DNA from: Alteromonas sp. V450
Lineage (GTDB): Bacteria > Pseudomonadota > Gammaproteobacteria > Enterobacterales > Alteromonadaceae
Length of the DNA: 64,000 bases
Direction of reading: 5' to 3'
Assembly: GCF_001885075.1 (NCBI RefSeq)
Contig: NZ_MODU01000004.1
Coordinates: 248,001-312,000, forward strand
Of this stretch, positions 17,203 to 27,265 are shown in pieces; within the stretch, counting starts at the first letter, position 1, and the number at the start of each line of letters is the position of its first letter. Position numbers and translations under genes: made by a program. Under the pieces are notes generated by a model. The model was not told the origin of the DNA and made no database searches. It was given only the letters and a program-made list of their open reading frames with translations.

Positions 17203-20200
17203 TCACAAATTAGGCTGATTTAAAATGGTGTGTAATTGATGATTTTCGTTAAGAAGTTTTTCAAAGCGCTCGGCATTTAAGGGGCGGCTATACAAGAACC
17301 CTTGTAACATTTCGCAGTCGTAGCGACGTAAAATGTCAAGCTGAGACTCTTCTTCTACACCTTCAGCCACTACTTTAAGCCCTAAGTTGTGGGCAATATT
17401 AATTATTGCCGCGACCATATGCCTGTCGACATTACTGTTGGCGATATCGCTAATGAAGGCCCGATCAATTTTTAGCGTGTTGAGCGGGAATCGCTTTAAA
17501 TAGGCCAAAGAAGAGTAACCTGTTCCGAAGTCGTCAAGCGCCAGATGAATGCCTCTTTCTCGAAGCCTTTTCATCATTTGAAGGGCATTTTCCGGGCTTT
17601 CCATCAACGTCCCTTCAGTTATTTCGCACTCTAAATGCAAGGGCGATAACCCCACTTCATTGAGGATAGCGTTAATTCTATCGTCTAAATCAGGTAGCTC
17701 GAATTGCTTGGCCGATATATTAACGGCCACTCTGCCGGTAAATAGACCTTCCTGCACCCACCGCTTGGTGTCTAAGCATGCTTTTCGTAAAACTTGTTCG
17801 CCAATTTCGATGATTTGCCCTGTTTGCTCCGCCAGTGGAATAAATTGTCCCGGGCTAACAATGCCTTTCGTGGGGTGCACAAAGCGAACTAAGGCCTCCA
17901 TGCTGGTTAATTTACCTGACGTAATATCTACCTTTGGCTGGTAATAAACAGTGAACAAGTCATCTTTGATCCCTTGCCTAATAAGATTTTCTATTTGCAG
18001 TTGTCTAACCGCATTTTGGTTCATTTCGCCACTGAAGAATTGATAGCTATTGCCGCCGTTATTCTTAGCAAAATACATAGCGGTATCTGCATTCTTAAGT
18101 AGCTCTTGTGGCGAGTTACCGTCGTCAGGGTAAAACGCGATCCCGACACTTGCGCCCAACACAAATTCTTGTTTATTGATAATAAATGGGCGAGACAATG
18201 TATCGAGCAAACTTTGCGCGTGGTGAGTGACAGTGTGAATATCTGCGGTGTCTTCCATTAAAATACTAAACTCATCACCGCCTAGACGATAGCAGGTCGC
18301 AATTCGGCCGGTTATGCGCTGTAGGCGCTTTGCTATCTGCTTAATTAAAATATCGCCCGTTTGATGGCCCAATGAATCATTAATCTTTTTGAAATTATCC
18401 ATATCTAAACACAATAATGCGTGTCTTGTGTCTTTACGGACCAGATTTTGGTGGCTTGCTTGGAAGAATGAACGATTGGGCAACTCAGTCAGAGGGTCGA
18501 CATTGGCAAGCTTAAGCAGTTCCTTTTCTGTATTTTTTCTCGAAGTAATATCGCTGAATACGCCAACGAAGTGGCTGATTTTACCGTCTTCGTCATACAC
18601 CGCATCTATATTTAGCTCCATTTCGTAGCGTTCACCGTTTACCCTTACGCTCTCCACTTCCCCAGACCAGTTTCCCTTCGCCTTGAGGGTTTTCTTGATT
18701 TCAGCCGTGAAGGCGTCTGGGTATAAATGAAAGTGCATGTAGCTAGCGAGGGCTTGGTCTCTCGTCTCGCCGGTATAACTGCAGTATGCGTTATTTACGC
18801 TTATAAACTTAAACAGCGTATTGGTAATAAATACACCTTCCGAAATATTTTCAATTGAGCGCTTAAATAAATTAAGTTGCTCTTCTGCCAGCTTTAAATG
18901 TTGAATGTTTTTTAGCGTACCTGTCATCCGAATAGGCTGATTGTTCTGGTCTCGCTCAACCACTTTTCCGCGGTCTAAAATCCAAATCCATTGGTTGTTA
19001 AATGTTTTAGCCCTATAGGTTAATTCATAAAACTCATTTTTCCCTTCAAGGTGTTCTCGCAGAGACTGCTTAACCCGTTCAATATCGTTAGGGTGAATAT
19101 TTGATTGATACGCGCCGGCGGTTCGAATGTCATCTTGTGGAAAGTCAAGCGTGCCCCAGGTGTTCGACCTGTAGACTTGGCCTTTATATACGTCCCAGTC
19201 CCATAATTCGTCGCCTGAACTCCAAAGTGTCAGCTTCAAACGTTCTTCAGAGTCTTTAATAACCCGTTGATTCGCCTTGCGCAGCTGATATTGGCGGGCC
19301 ATAAAGCCAAAAATAGCAAAGGCAACCAGCCCGTAAAAAATAAGTGCCACGGTATGTAGCCAAGGGGGGCGTGCCACGTGAATATCAAGCACTCTGCTTG
19401 GAGACCAGGCTTTACCGGGCTCCTTTGCCTGAACTTCAAAAGTATAGTTACCGAACGAAACGTTATTGAATTTGGCGGTGTTTTCTTTCTCTAGAAACGT
19501 CCATTCATCATCAAAGCCAGTAAGTTTATATCGATATGCTACCTGCTGAGGATATACTGAATTTACTAAGCCGAAAGAGATGCTAAAACGCGACTCGTCG
19601 TAATTAAGCTGCTTTTGCTGCGCGTAGGTAATGTTTTCTGTTGAAAAGTAAGGCTTAAGTCTGTCTTGAGATACCTTCGCGTATGTATGATGGGTGCCGA
19701 AAATACTAAATTGGGACAGCTGAGGCTGAAGCGTAGCCTTATTTTGCGTAGATTGCACAGACAGCGATTTAGTAATTTTGTTAAAGCCCCGTGTTCCTCC
19801 GAAGTAAATGGTGCCGTCACTGGTTGCTAACACTGCGCCTTCTCCGAGGGAGTTATAGCTTAAGTCAGCATTGAGGATAGTATCTTCTTCGGTTAACGAG
19901 GGAAGTCGGATTTGATGCAGACCGGATGTGTCTGAATACCAAATGCTATTATCGATGCCTATGGTGGAGGTGATGTACCCATGCTTGTCGTTTCTAAGCT
20001 GTTTGTTTTCAACGTTAAGCGTTTCTTTATTTATTTGAATCACACCGTCGGAGCGCGAGGTTAGCCAGTAAGCATCATGGGTTTCGTAAACGCCATAAAC
20101 GATAGAGTTAAGGCCTGAATCGCTATCAAGTCGCTTAACAACTTTCTCTTCTGAAAGTGAATATACATAAAGTGTTTTATCATCTCTCAACCACAGTCTA

Positions 20201-21747
20201 TTAAGTCTATCGGTGTAAATCGGTAGCACAGTGTTTGCGATTTGAGAGGAATCAAGAGCGCGAATACGTTTTTCCACATCACTAACAAATACATTTGAAT
20301 AGTCAACACCAAACGTTCCTTTTTGGTTAAGCCATATCCAAATGTAGTTGTCGTCTTGGTGGATGTTGTCAATGAACTCGCCGTCAAAAAAGCTAGCAAC
20401 GATTTCCGCTTCGTTTGATTTAACTTTTATGGCCTTGAGGCCGTCTGATGTAGCGAGCCAAATGACATCGTATTTGTCGATGGTAAGATCCCAGAACGTT
20501 ACGTCAGAACCCACTGAAGCGGGCAAATCAAAAAAGGTTATTTCGCCAGAGGCTTTTTCAAGTTTACCTAGTCCTCTTTGTTGAGACACAATAAACAGGT
20601 CTCCAGCAGATGACTCTCCAAAACCCCAAATAGTTGAGTAGTTGTCCTCATGTTTTCTGGGTGAATTATACACAGGTTGAAAGTGCACCTTGGCGTATTC
20701 TGGGTGGTATCTGAATGCGCCCTGTCTAAATGTGCCGGCCCATACTACGCCTGAGCGATCTTGAATAACTTTTATAACGATGGCAGCAGGAAGGCCTGTT
20801 GCATCGTAGGTATCAGAATTTAAGTGAAGTATTTTTCGCGCTTTATCGTTGCTAAGGGTTTCTACGTCGTTGATAACGTAAAGGCCCGATGTTGAACCTA
20901 CCCAAAGCTCGTTATCGACGCGTTCTAAAGACAAAACATTAACGGGCTGATTACTTTCTTCAGCATTTATACTGACGTTACCTACTAAGCGTCCGCTAGG
21001 CGATATGCCTTTTATTCCGTCGCTGGTCGCCAGCCAATAAACATCATTAATGACTTCGATATCGTGAAGGGCTCTAACGTTTACCAAGATGTTCCAAGGG
21101 TTTGGTTCAGAGAGCCTTAGTGTCTTGCCATTCTCCTTGTCGATAACTATCGCACCAAACTCATTCGAGCCGACCCACGTTTTGTCTTTTTCGTCAAAGA
21201 TGACCTTAATAAGGCTTTCTTCATTAAATAGTTGAGTAACAACAGAAACGACTTCACTTTTTTTATCTAATTTGTAGAGGAATTTTCTGTCTGCAAAAAG
21301 AATATGACCATCAGTACTCTCAGATATTGCGGTGATATGTTCAGTCTTAATCACTGAATTTCCACGGTTAAAAACTTTAAAATTGTCAGAGAGAGGTTGG
21401 TATTTTGCTAATCCCGCGTGAGTCCCCACCCATAACGTGCCGTCAGAGGATACAAACAATGTTTGAATAAACCCTGCTGGAATAGAGTTAGGGTCGATAT
21501 CAGAAGGGTGATACTTTTTAATATCTTCGTAGCCCGAGTAACGATTCAGGCCGTTTGAGGTGGCTAGCCAAATATATCCCATACCGTCCTCGACAATGTC
21601 TAAGACAGTGGCATCCGATAATCCGTGTCGCTTATTGACTTCAGCAAAGTGAAGATCGGATATTTCAATCGCTTGTGTAGGTCGGAAAAATCCACCTGAC
21701 AACAGCAACACAACGATCGATATTGAGACTATTAGGGTTGAGCGCAC
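17203..21747 (-). CDS. Beta-propeller sensor with PAS, GGDEF and EAL domains (c-di-GMP signalling)
   Basis: 1514 residues. Signal peptide 1-27, then about 700 residues of repeats such as LWVGTHAGLAKYQ, IWLATSNGLNRYSG and YWLATSDGIKGIS (two-component-regulator propellers), a Y_Y_Y domain (about 720-800), a membrane helix (about 803-823), two PAS domains (about 840-960 and 965-1080), GGDEF (RLGGDEFSILMED, around 1170) and EAL. The EAL domain has every expected catalytic residue (MEALVRF, NISAK, CEITEG, ALDDFGTGYSSL, LKIDRAF, AEGVEEE, LQGFLYSRPL), so it should hydrolyse c-di-GMP. GGDEF is intact, but the inhibitory RxxD is absent (G and A at those places). It is transcribed alone. A ligand bound by the periplasmic propeller, perhaps a glycan, is inferred to control turnover. 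Confidence 0.92.
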   Translation of the reverse strand: MRSTLIVSISIVVLLLSGGFFRPTQAIEISDLHFAEVNKRHGLSDATVLDIVEDGMGYIWLATSNGLNRYSGYEDIKKYHPSDIDPNSIPAGFIQTLFVSSDGTLWVGTHAGLAKYQPLSDNFKVFNRGNSVIKTEHITAISESTDGHILFADRKFLYKLDKKSEVVSVVTQLFNEESLIKVIFDEKDKTWVGSNEFGAIVIDKENGKTLRLSEPNPWNILVNVRALHDIEVINDVYWLATSDGIKGISPSGRLVGNVSINAEESNQPVNVLSLERVDNELWVGSTSGLYVINDVETLSNDKARKILHLNSDTYDATGLPAAIVIKVIQDRSGVVWAGTFRQGAFRYHPEYAKVHFQPVYNSPRKHEDNYSTIWGFGESSAGDLFIVSQQRGLGKLEKASGEITFFDLPASVGSDVTFWDLTIDKYDVIWLATSDGLKAIKVKSNEAEIVASFFDGEFIDNIHQDDNYIWIWLNQKGTFGVDYSNVFVSDVEKRIRALDSSQIANTVLPIYTDRLNRLWLRDDKTLYVYSLSEEKVVKRLDSDSGLNSIVYGVYETHDAYWLTSRSDGVIQINKETLNVENKQLRNDKHGYITSTIGIDNSIWYSDTSGLHQIRLPSLTEEDTILNADLSYNSLGEGAVLATSDGTIYFGGTRGFNKITKSLSVQSTQNKATLQPQLSQFSIFGTHHTYAKVSQDRLKPYFSTENITYAQQKQLNYDESRFSISFGLVNSVYPQQVAYRYKLTGFDDEWTFLEKENTAKFNNVSFGNYTFEVQAKEPGKAWSPSRVLDIHVARPPWLHTVALIFYGLVAFAIFGFMARQYQLRKANQRVIKDSEERLKLTLWSSGDELWDWDVYKGQVYRSNTWGTLDFPQDDIRTAGAYQSNIHPNDIERVKQSLREHLEGKNEFYELTYRAKTFNNQWIWILDRGKVVERDQNNQPIRMTGTLKNIQHLKLAEEQLNLFKRSIENISEGVFITNTLFKFISVNNAYCSYTGETRDQALASYMHFHLYPDAFTAEIKKTLKAKGNWSGEVESVRVNGERYEMELNIDAVYDEDGKISHFVGVFSDITSRKNTEKELLKLANVDPLTELPNRSFFQASHQNLVRKDTRHALLCLDMDNFKKINDSLGHQTGDILIKQIAKRLQRITGRIATCYRLGGDEFSILMEDTADIHTVTHHAQSLLDTLSRPFIINKQEFVLGASVGIAFYPDDGNSPQELLKNADTAMYFAKNNGGNSYQFFSGEMNQNAVRQLQIENLIRQGIKDDLFTVYYQPKVDITSGKLTSMEALVRFVHPTKGIVSPGQFIPLAEQTGQIIEIGEQVLRKACLDTKRWVQEGLFTGRVAVNISAKQFELPDLDDRINAILNEVGLSPLHLECEITEGTLMESPENALQMMKRLRERGIHLALDDFGTGYSSLAYLKRFPLNTLKIDRAFISDIANSNVDRHMVAAIINIAHNLGLKVVAEGVEEESQLDILRRYDCEMLQGFLYSRPLNAERFEKLLNENHQLHTILNQPNL

Positions 21748-22097
21748 CTATACACCTTAGCAAACGCTATTTATAATTTTTGTATGTCCTAGTAGCATCC
21801 CTTACAACTAGCTTCTCAAATATGCCGAATAAAATCTGCGGCTACAAGGACTTTTTAGGATATTCAAAATGATGGAGTATTAAATGAACAAAATTATTAC
21901 TACTTTGCTTTTGCAGTATCGGCGGCAGATGGTAAATCTTTATAGACTTGGGTGATTTAGTTGTCTGAAGTGTTTAAAGCCCAGACGATGTTGATTTTTG
22001 CTGTACGAATTGTGTAGCGGAAGCGCATTGTGGTCGAGGCGCGCCGAATGTGGTTTGGTAATCAAAATAAGTAGGGCAGAACAAGGAACAACACGCT
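21748..22097. other. Intergenic gap between the M16 protease and the propeller protein genes
   Basis: 350 bp between the end of one minus-strand gene and the start of the next; it should carry the promoter of the 1514-residue protein. Apart from the short frame at 21884-21955 described separately, nothing coding or structured stands out. Confidence 0.5.
21884..21955 (+). pseudogene. Possible remnant of a small signal-peptide-bearing gene
   Basis: The ATG has GGAG 6 nt upstream and begins MNKIITTLL, like a signal peptide, but the frame then runs into LQYRRQMVNLYRLG and stops after 23 residues. Adding back a single base after the seventh codon gives a continuation AFAVSAADGKSL and a stop, a natural signal-peptide end with a cleavage site. 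This looks like a frameshifted short gene. It could also be chance; nothing downstream extends it. Confidence 0.2.
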
Positions 22098-24845
22098 CTA
22101 GTAATAAGGAATTTGCTGTTTAAAATCAGATATACTGCTTATCATTCTCTTTTTGCGCATTTCGATACCGTCAAATTTTCCTTTTGAGTACAGTATGAGT
22201 TCACCGCAGCGCTCTCGTTTAGCTAACTGATCTGCGTAATGCTGTATATCTTCAAATGTTAAACTTCGAATACATTGCGCTAATAATGTATTTCTATTAA
22301 ACGCTAAGTCCTGCGTACCCAGACTCACCCATAAGCGCTGTGATTTCATTGACAGTGTGAGGTCCCTTTCCTCCAATTGTTTCACTAAATTTTGCTGTAT
22401 TGTAGGCCAATAAAAACGATAAAATTCTATCTCATTAAGCTGTTCGTATAAAAACGTCGTCATTGCTTCTAGCAATTGTTTAGGTCCAGCTAGCGGGCTT
22501 TGAATGTAAAATGCCATGCCGGGGTGCTGATTGTGAGGAACATAGCCCGTGCCGACTATATATCCTAACTGCTGTTCGGTACGCAGTGCATTAAAAAAAG
22601 GTGCCGCTAGCATTTGTTCCAACACCATACACAAGGCAGTGTCGTTTTGACTTGCTGAGGGAGCCTGAAGGTAAAGAACGACAGCCGCATCATCATGCTC
22701 GCAATTTACCTCATGATAGAGAGATTCTCCGACAGGGAGCTTCGACACTGCCCGCGATAATGGCGCGCCTCCTTTCCTTGCACACGCCGTTTTTAATGTT
22801 TCGCAGAACGTATTCGCTTCGTCACTTGTCCAGTTGCCATGCATGAACGCTTCAACAAAATAGCGTTCAAAAGCGGACTCTTTCAATGCAATTAACTGCG
22901 AGTAAGTGACATTTTCTATCACGTCTAAGAGCTCTACGGGCGCCTGTGTGTTGCGCTGGATCAACACGCTCAGTCTTGAAAAAAGCCGATTTGTTGGTTT
23001 GTTCAATAGTGAGTTGTGTAAGCTTTGAATCTGAAGTGAACGATGATGTTCAAACGCTTTTAGGTCTGGCGTGTAGTTAAATACGGCATCAAGAAGCTGG
23101 CTTGCCAGTAAAGGCTGTTGATTGGTAAAACCGCGAGTGTGAAGCGTGAATCCAGCTTGATGTCCATAGATTCGATAATGAAGGCCAGCTATTTCTGCTC
23201 GATAATACTTTGCCTGAAGATAATCATTCAGTGCTCCTAGCCATATGCGCTTCGCTGCTACCGCCGCTAATGAATTCGAAAAGTCTTTTGTATCAAAAGA
23301 AATGTAAATGTCACCCTTGGGACTATGAAACTGTTGATCTTGCGCAAACCAGAACCTGAAGTCACCGCTATCCATCAGCTTGTTCGGAACGTTAAACCCA
23401 GATTCAGGCAAAACAAGATGATATTCTTTACCTAAATACGGATTGGGTGGAGGGAGCGATAGGGCTTCAATAAATTGAGGTTTACGAAGCTGTTCAACGA
23501 ACTGACTGTCTAGTTTTTGTACGTCATATTCCGCCGCGTAGAAGGCGCAGACTTTTGTCGTTTTAACGTCTTTCGAAATGATCTTCAGGCGCATATTTTC
23601 GGGAGAGAAGTAACCTAATGCACTTTTTAATACATACTCGTCATAGTCACCGATTGTCGAGCGCAAAAGCGGCATTTCTTCAGGCGAAAAAATGAATTGA
23701 TGCTGCGCGTACTCAGTGACCAAGCTCAAGGCTTTTACATTTTCTTCGTATTCTAATGCTAACGCGTTTAACTGCGCTTTTTCTTGAAACCGCCACTGTT
23801 CACTCGTGGCATTTTTTATAAGTGCGATGTAGCTAAACAAGGCCTCTATTATTCTCTCTTTGTTCTCTAATCCTTTTTGAGTAAGCTGAAAGCTCACATT
23901 AAAGTCTTTAAATTTATCCCCTTCAATTCCGGAGCCTGCTATTAAATTTAGTGCCCAGTCCTGCTGTTTGAGGTAGGCGAGAAGGCTTCCTTCTCCTTCA
24001 TCCCCAATGAGGTGGCTGATGTAGTTTAAGGGCTTGGTTTTGTAATTGTTTTGTAATGCAGGGAGTGAAAATGTCACGATCATGCGTTTCGCTGATTGTA
24101 ACGGATTTATATTAATCTGTATTTGAAGCTGTTCTTGTGTGTAAAGAGGTGGCCAGTTGTCGTCTGCAAGCTCACCCTCGTGCAGAGAGCCAAAACACTG
24201 AGCCGCAAGAGCGCGTAGTTGTTCGAAAGGCATTGGGCTAGCTATGCAAAGACACATATTTTTCGCGCAGTAGAATGTGCCGTGCATCTCTCGTAAACGC
24301 CCTTTAAGTTGCTCGATACTGTGTTGAGAAAACGTGTCGCTGTTTCCAACTGAAAACTTCGAAAATGGGTGAGCTGGGTTACATGTTTCTTTGTGAATTT
24401 GATAGAGTCTGCGCAGATCGTCTTTTCTTTTGAATTCGAATTCTGCGTTGATGCTTTGTATTTCGTTTTGTAGCGCTTCTTTTTTAAATAATGGCTGACG
24501 GAGCATATCTGCAAAAGCTGGGAGTGCTTGTGCTAGAGCGTCACCGCGGCAGTTAAAATGATAATTAGCATACTCTGTGCCTGTCCAAGCATTTATGCTT
24601 CCGCCTTGCTGCTCTATAAACCCGTTAATAGCATTGGGCTTTGGCAAATGTCTGCTGCCCATAAAAAGCGTATGTTCTAACAGGTGGGCTAAGCCTTGGC
24701 AGTCTTTAGGATCGTAAAAGTGCCCAGCACGCACTGCCATAGAGACAAACGATTCATTTGCATTTGGTGTATGGCATAGCAAAATTCGCAAGCCATTTTG
24801 AAGCGTTACTTGGCTTGCCGTTTCGAAATTAATAGTGTTACTCAC
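22098..24845 (-). CDS. M16 family zinc metallopeptidase (pitrilysin/insulin-degrading enzyme group)
   Basis: 915 residues. The inverted zinc motif HLLEH is at 54-58 (GLAHLLEHTLFMGSRHLP), with the third ligand predicted at Glu135 (SINAEFEFKRKDDL), exactly 77 residues on as in pitrilysin. Four M16 domains follow, with AQHQFIFSPEEMPLLRSTI and RTEQQLGYIVGTGYVPHN in the C-terminal half. Unlike E. coli PtrA it has no signal peptide, so it is probably cytoplasmic, degrading peptides in a closed chamber. The start codon is GTG at 24845, since the overlapping ATG is out of frame. It is divergent from sixA. Confidence 0.92.
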   Translation of the reverse strand: MSNTINFETASQVTLQNGLRILLCHTPNANESFVSMAVRAGHFYDPKDCQGLAHLLEHTLFMGSRHLPKPNAINGFIEQQGGSINAWTGTEYANYHFNCRGDALAQALPAFADMLRQPLFKKEALQNEIQSINAEFEFKRKDDLRRLYQIHKETCNPAHPFSKFSVGNSDTFSQHSIEQLKGRLREMHGTFYCAKNMCLCIASPMPFEQLRALAAQCFGSLHEGELADDNWPPLYTQEQLQIQININPLQSAKRMIVTFSLPALQNNYKTKPLNYISHLIGDEGEGSLLAYLKQQDWALNLIAGSGIEGDKFKDFNVSFQLTQKGLENKERIIEALFSYIALIKNATSEQWRFQEKAQLNALALEYEENVKALSLVTEYAQHQFIFSPEEMPLLRSTIGDYDEYVLKSALGYFSPENMRLKIISKDVKTTKVCAFYAAEYDVQKLDSQFVEQLRKPQFIEALSLPPPNPYLGKEYHLVLPESGFNVPNKLMDSGDFRFWFAQDQQFHSPKGDIYISFDTKDFSNSLAAVAAKRIWLGALNDYLQAKYYRAEIAGLHYRIYGHQAGFTLHTRGFTNQQPLLASQLLDAVFNYTPDLKAFEHHRSLQIQSLHNSLLNKPTNRLFSRLSVLIQRNTQAPVELLDVIENVTYSQLIALKESAFERYFVEAFMHGNWTSDEANTFCETLKTACARKGGAPLSRAVSKLPVGESLYHEVNCEHDDAAVVLYLQAPSASQNDTALCMVLEQMLAAPFFNALRTEQQLGYIVGTGYVPHNQHPGMAFYIQSPLAGPKQLLEAMTTFLYEQLNEIEFYRFYWPTIQQNLVKQLEERDLTLSMKSQRLWVSLGTQDLAFNRNTLLAQCIRSLTFEDIQHYADQLAKRERCGELILYSKGKFDGIEMRKKRMISSISDFKQQIPYY

Positions 24846-25003
24846 ATGTTCTCATTTTTTGTATGAGCACCTTACTTCTTTGGTACCGGTAAAGCTGTAA
24901 TTTGCAAAACTTTAAATAAAGTACAAATATTTTCAATATTCTCTGTTTAGCGCTAGGCGTAGATACTGCTCTCTGATATCTTTGATACCACGTTATTAAT
25001 ACT

Positions 25004-25531
25004 ATGCGCAATGTCATGTCAGGTCAAAGTAGCAACGACGACATCTACCTTTTTATCATGCGGCACGGTGAAGCCGAGGCGCCACAAATTGATGATAAGC
25101 GTAGACAATTAACAACGCTGGGAAGAGAGCAGTCCAAAAAAGCTGCGAGCTGGTTAAGAGAACACTATTGTTCAAGCGGAACCGTCGATTTGGCATTGGT
25201 GAGTCCTTATAGCAGAGCGCGTCAAACGCATGATATGGTCTCGCTGGACATCGTTTCTGACAGAATTGAGATTGACGAAGAATTTATTCCAAGTGGTTTG
25301 CCCAAAGTAGCAAGCGACTATATAGACGCCATCATTCACAATGCTGTTAATACAAAAAAACCAATCAAGCGTCTACTCGTAGTTAGTCACATGCCATTAG
25401 TGAGTTATTTGGTTGATGAGCTTTGTCAATCGTATACGACCAGTCTATTTTCTACTGCTTCAATTGCTGTAATTAAGTATTCCCTCAATGATCATAAAGG
25501 CAAATTAATTACGCATTATCAAGGTTTATAA
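25004..25531 (+). CDS. sixA: Phosphohistidine phosphatase SixA
   Basis: 175 residues of the histidine phosphatase superfamily: RHG motif in FIMRHGEAEAP, LTTLGREQSKKAASWL, SPYSRARQTHD and a second catalytic His in LLVVSHMPLVSYLVDEL. SixA removes phosphate from phosphohistidine, in E. coli on NPr of the nitrogen phosphotransferase system and on the HPt domain of ArcB. An internal ATG (MSGQSSND, residue 5) may be the true start. In E. coli sixA sits just beyond fadIJ; here the genes are near but separated by 9 kb. Confidence 0.9.
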   Translation: MRNVMSGQSSNDDIYLFIMRHGEAEAPQIDDKRRQLTTLGREQSKKAASWLREHYCSSGTVDLALVSPYSRARQTHDMVSLDIVSDRIEIDEEFIPSGLPKVASDYIDAIIHNAVNTKKPIKRLLVVSHMPLVSYLVDELCQSYTTSLFSTASIAVIKYSLNDHKGKLITHYQGL

Positions 25532-25641
25532 TCCCACCGTAGCATAATCGTCATTTGTTCAAATTTTGTGTTAAGTAAGTCGCTGCTTTGCCGATAACCG
25601 ATTTGAGAGTGTCATCGTTTATTCTATTAAAAGGTTGGGTA

Positions 25642-25836
25642 ATGGACAGTAAATCTATTCCTGAACTCCTTAAGCGCTCGTTGCAATCGCATATGGCGGA
25701 AGCAGATTTGCGCGAAGATGAGGAGACGCAGGATATCATTGCAAAGTTGTCTGTATTGTCTGACAAGGTCGCCAAAGCTAAAGCGTTGGCACTGGCTAAT
25801 CGCGCACAGCGCCTTGCAGATGAAACGAAAGGTTAA
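25642..25836 (+). CDS. Small helical protein, hypothetical
   Basis: 64 residues from the ATG at 25642 (MDSKSIPELLKRSLQSHMAE), with AAGG about 10 nt upstream. It is highly charged and looks wholly alpha-helical (LSVLSDKVAKAKALALANRA), with no signal or membrane segment. It follows sixA by 110 bp and its stop lies only 3 bp from the converging yfjD gene. No known family. Confidence 0.6.
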   Translation: MDSKSIPELLKRSLQSHMAEADLREDEETQDIIAKLSVLSDKVAKAKALALANRAQRLADETKG

Positions 25837-25839
25837 GGC

Positions 25840-27132
25840 TTATTCTAGGTTTGTATCTCTAGGAGGAACGTAGTATTCAGGCATTACGCGAACCGTTTTT
25901 ATCATATTTTCAGAGATATCAACGATTTCAAGAGGGTAGCCTGCAAGGCGAACGCTCACCTTGTTTTCTGGAATTTCTTCAAGATATTCTAGCAAAAGAC
26001 CGTTGAGGGTTTTTGGCCCTTCAATCGGTAAATTCCAGTTCATTTCCTTATTGAGTTCTCTAACGTTAGCACTTCCGTCAACCAAAACAGAGCCATCTTG
26101 CTGAACGTGGGCTTCTTTACTGTGATCAGGAACCATGCTCGTGGTAAAGTCACCGATAATTTCTTCAAGGATATCCTCAAGAGTTACAAGGCCCATAATG
26201 TCGCCGTATTCATCTACAACAAGAGCAATGCGTTCTTTCTCTGCTTGAAACTTATACATCAACGTGTGCAAGGGCGTTGACTCTGGGGTGTAGTATATTT
26301 CTCTTACCGCACGCAAGAGGCTAGATTTTGTAAACTGATCTTTTGACAGTAAGCGAAGCGCATCACGCACATGGACAAACCCCACTGCATCGTCAATGCT
26401 GTCGCGATACAACAAGACTCTGGTATGTTGTGCATGCGTTAACGCTTTTTGAATTTTTTTCCAATCATCATTAATGTCGATAGCAAAAATTTCGGCCCTT
26501 GGTACCATGATGTCTTCGGCGGTAACGCTTTCAAGATCCAGTATACTTACAAGCATATCTTGGTGCTTTTTAGGGATCATAGTGCCTGCCTCGAAAACCA
26601 CAGTGCGAAGTTCTTCTCGGCTAAGAGAGTCATCACTACCGTTTGCAGGACTAATTCGAAGCAGTGCTAAAATACCATTGGTTATTCCATTTATTGCTGC
26701 CACAAAAGGATAAAGTAACGTTAATAGCGGTAGAAGAATAAGTGAACTTGGAAACGCAATTTTTTCTGGATATAGTGCGGCAAGCGTTTTTGGCGTCACT
26801 TCTGCAAATATAAGTAGCACAAGGGTCAAACCAAATGTGGCAGCAAACAAGCCCCAATAATCTCCAAACAACCGTATACAAAGAATTGTAGCCAGCGAGG
26901 ATGCCGCAATATTCACCAGGTTGTTGCCTATGAGGATTAGGCCAATAAGGCGGTCTGGTCGGTCGAGTAGTTTAGCTACGCGAATAGCAGAACGGTTACC
27001 TTCACCTTGAAGATGCTTGAGCCGATAACGGTTTATCGACATCATGCCTGTTTCAGAACTAGAAAAATACGCAGAAAGTAATATGAGTACGCCGAGTGCA
27101 ATGAACAGCGTACTCGTTGATATGTCGTCCAA
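25840..27132 (-). CDS. yfjD: CNNM/CorC-type membrane protein YfjD (CorB-like)
   Basis: 430 residues. A DUF21 membrane domain (about 1-190) starts with FIALGVLILLSAYFSSSETG, including the SSSETG motif. Two CBS domains (about 205-335; VPRAEIFAIDIND and EYGDIMGLVTLEDILEEIIG) are followed by a CorC_HlyC C-terminal domain. The family is involved in Mg2+ (or Co2+) efflux or homeostasis; E. coli YfjD is also called CorB. It follows ypjD on the same strand by 133 bp, and both flank ffh as in E. coli, supporting orthology. Confidence 0.92.
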   Translation of the reverse strand: MDDISTSTLFIALGVLILLSAYFSSSETGMMSINRYRLKHLQGEGNRSAIRVAKLLDRPDRLIGLILIGNNLVNIAASSLATILCIRLFGDYWGLFAATFGLTLVLLIFAEVTPKTLAALYPEKIAFPSSLILLPLLTLLYPFVAAINGITNGILALLRISPANGSDDSLSREELRTVVFEAGTMIPKKHQDMLVSILDLESVTAEDIMVPRAEIFAIDINDDWKKIQKALTHAQHTRVLLYRDSIDDAVGFVHVRDALRLLSKDQFTKSSLLRAVREIYYTPESTPLHTLMYKFQAEKERIALVVDEYGDIMGLVTLEDILEEIIGDFTTSMVPDHSKEAHVQQDGSVLVDGSANVRELNKEMNWNLPIEGPKTLNGLLLEYLEEIPENKVSVRLAGYPLEIVDISENMIKTVRVMPEYYVPPRDTNLE

Positions 27133-27265
27133 TTAGGGGGCCCTGTTTATAACTAGGCTTCAAATGTATTGATTTGAAGAGCTGGTTTCAAGAGGAAAAT
27201 GCCTTATCGGTCAATTTAAAGGAAAAACAACCAATGAAAATACAACTCTCGCGCTTTTTCAGTGA

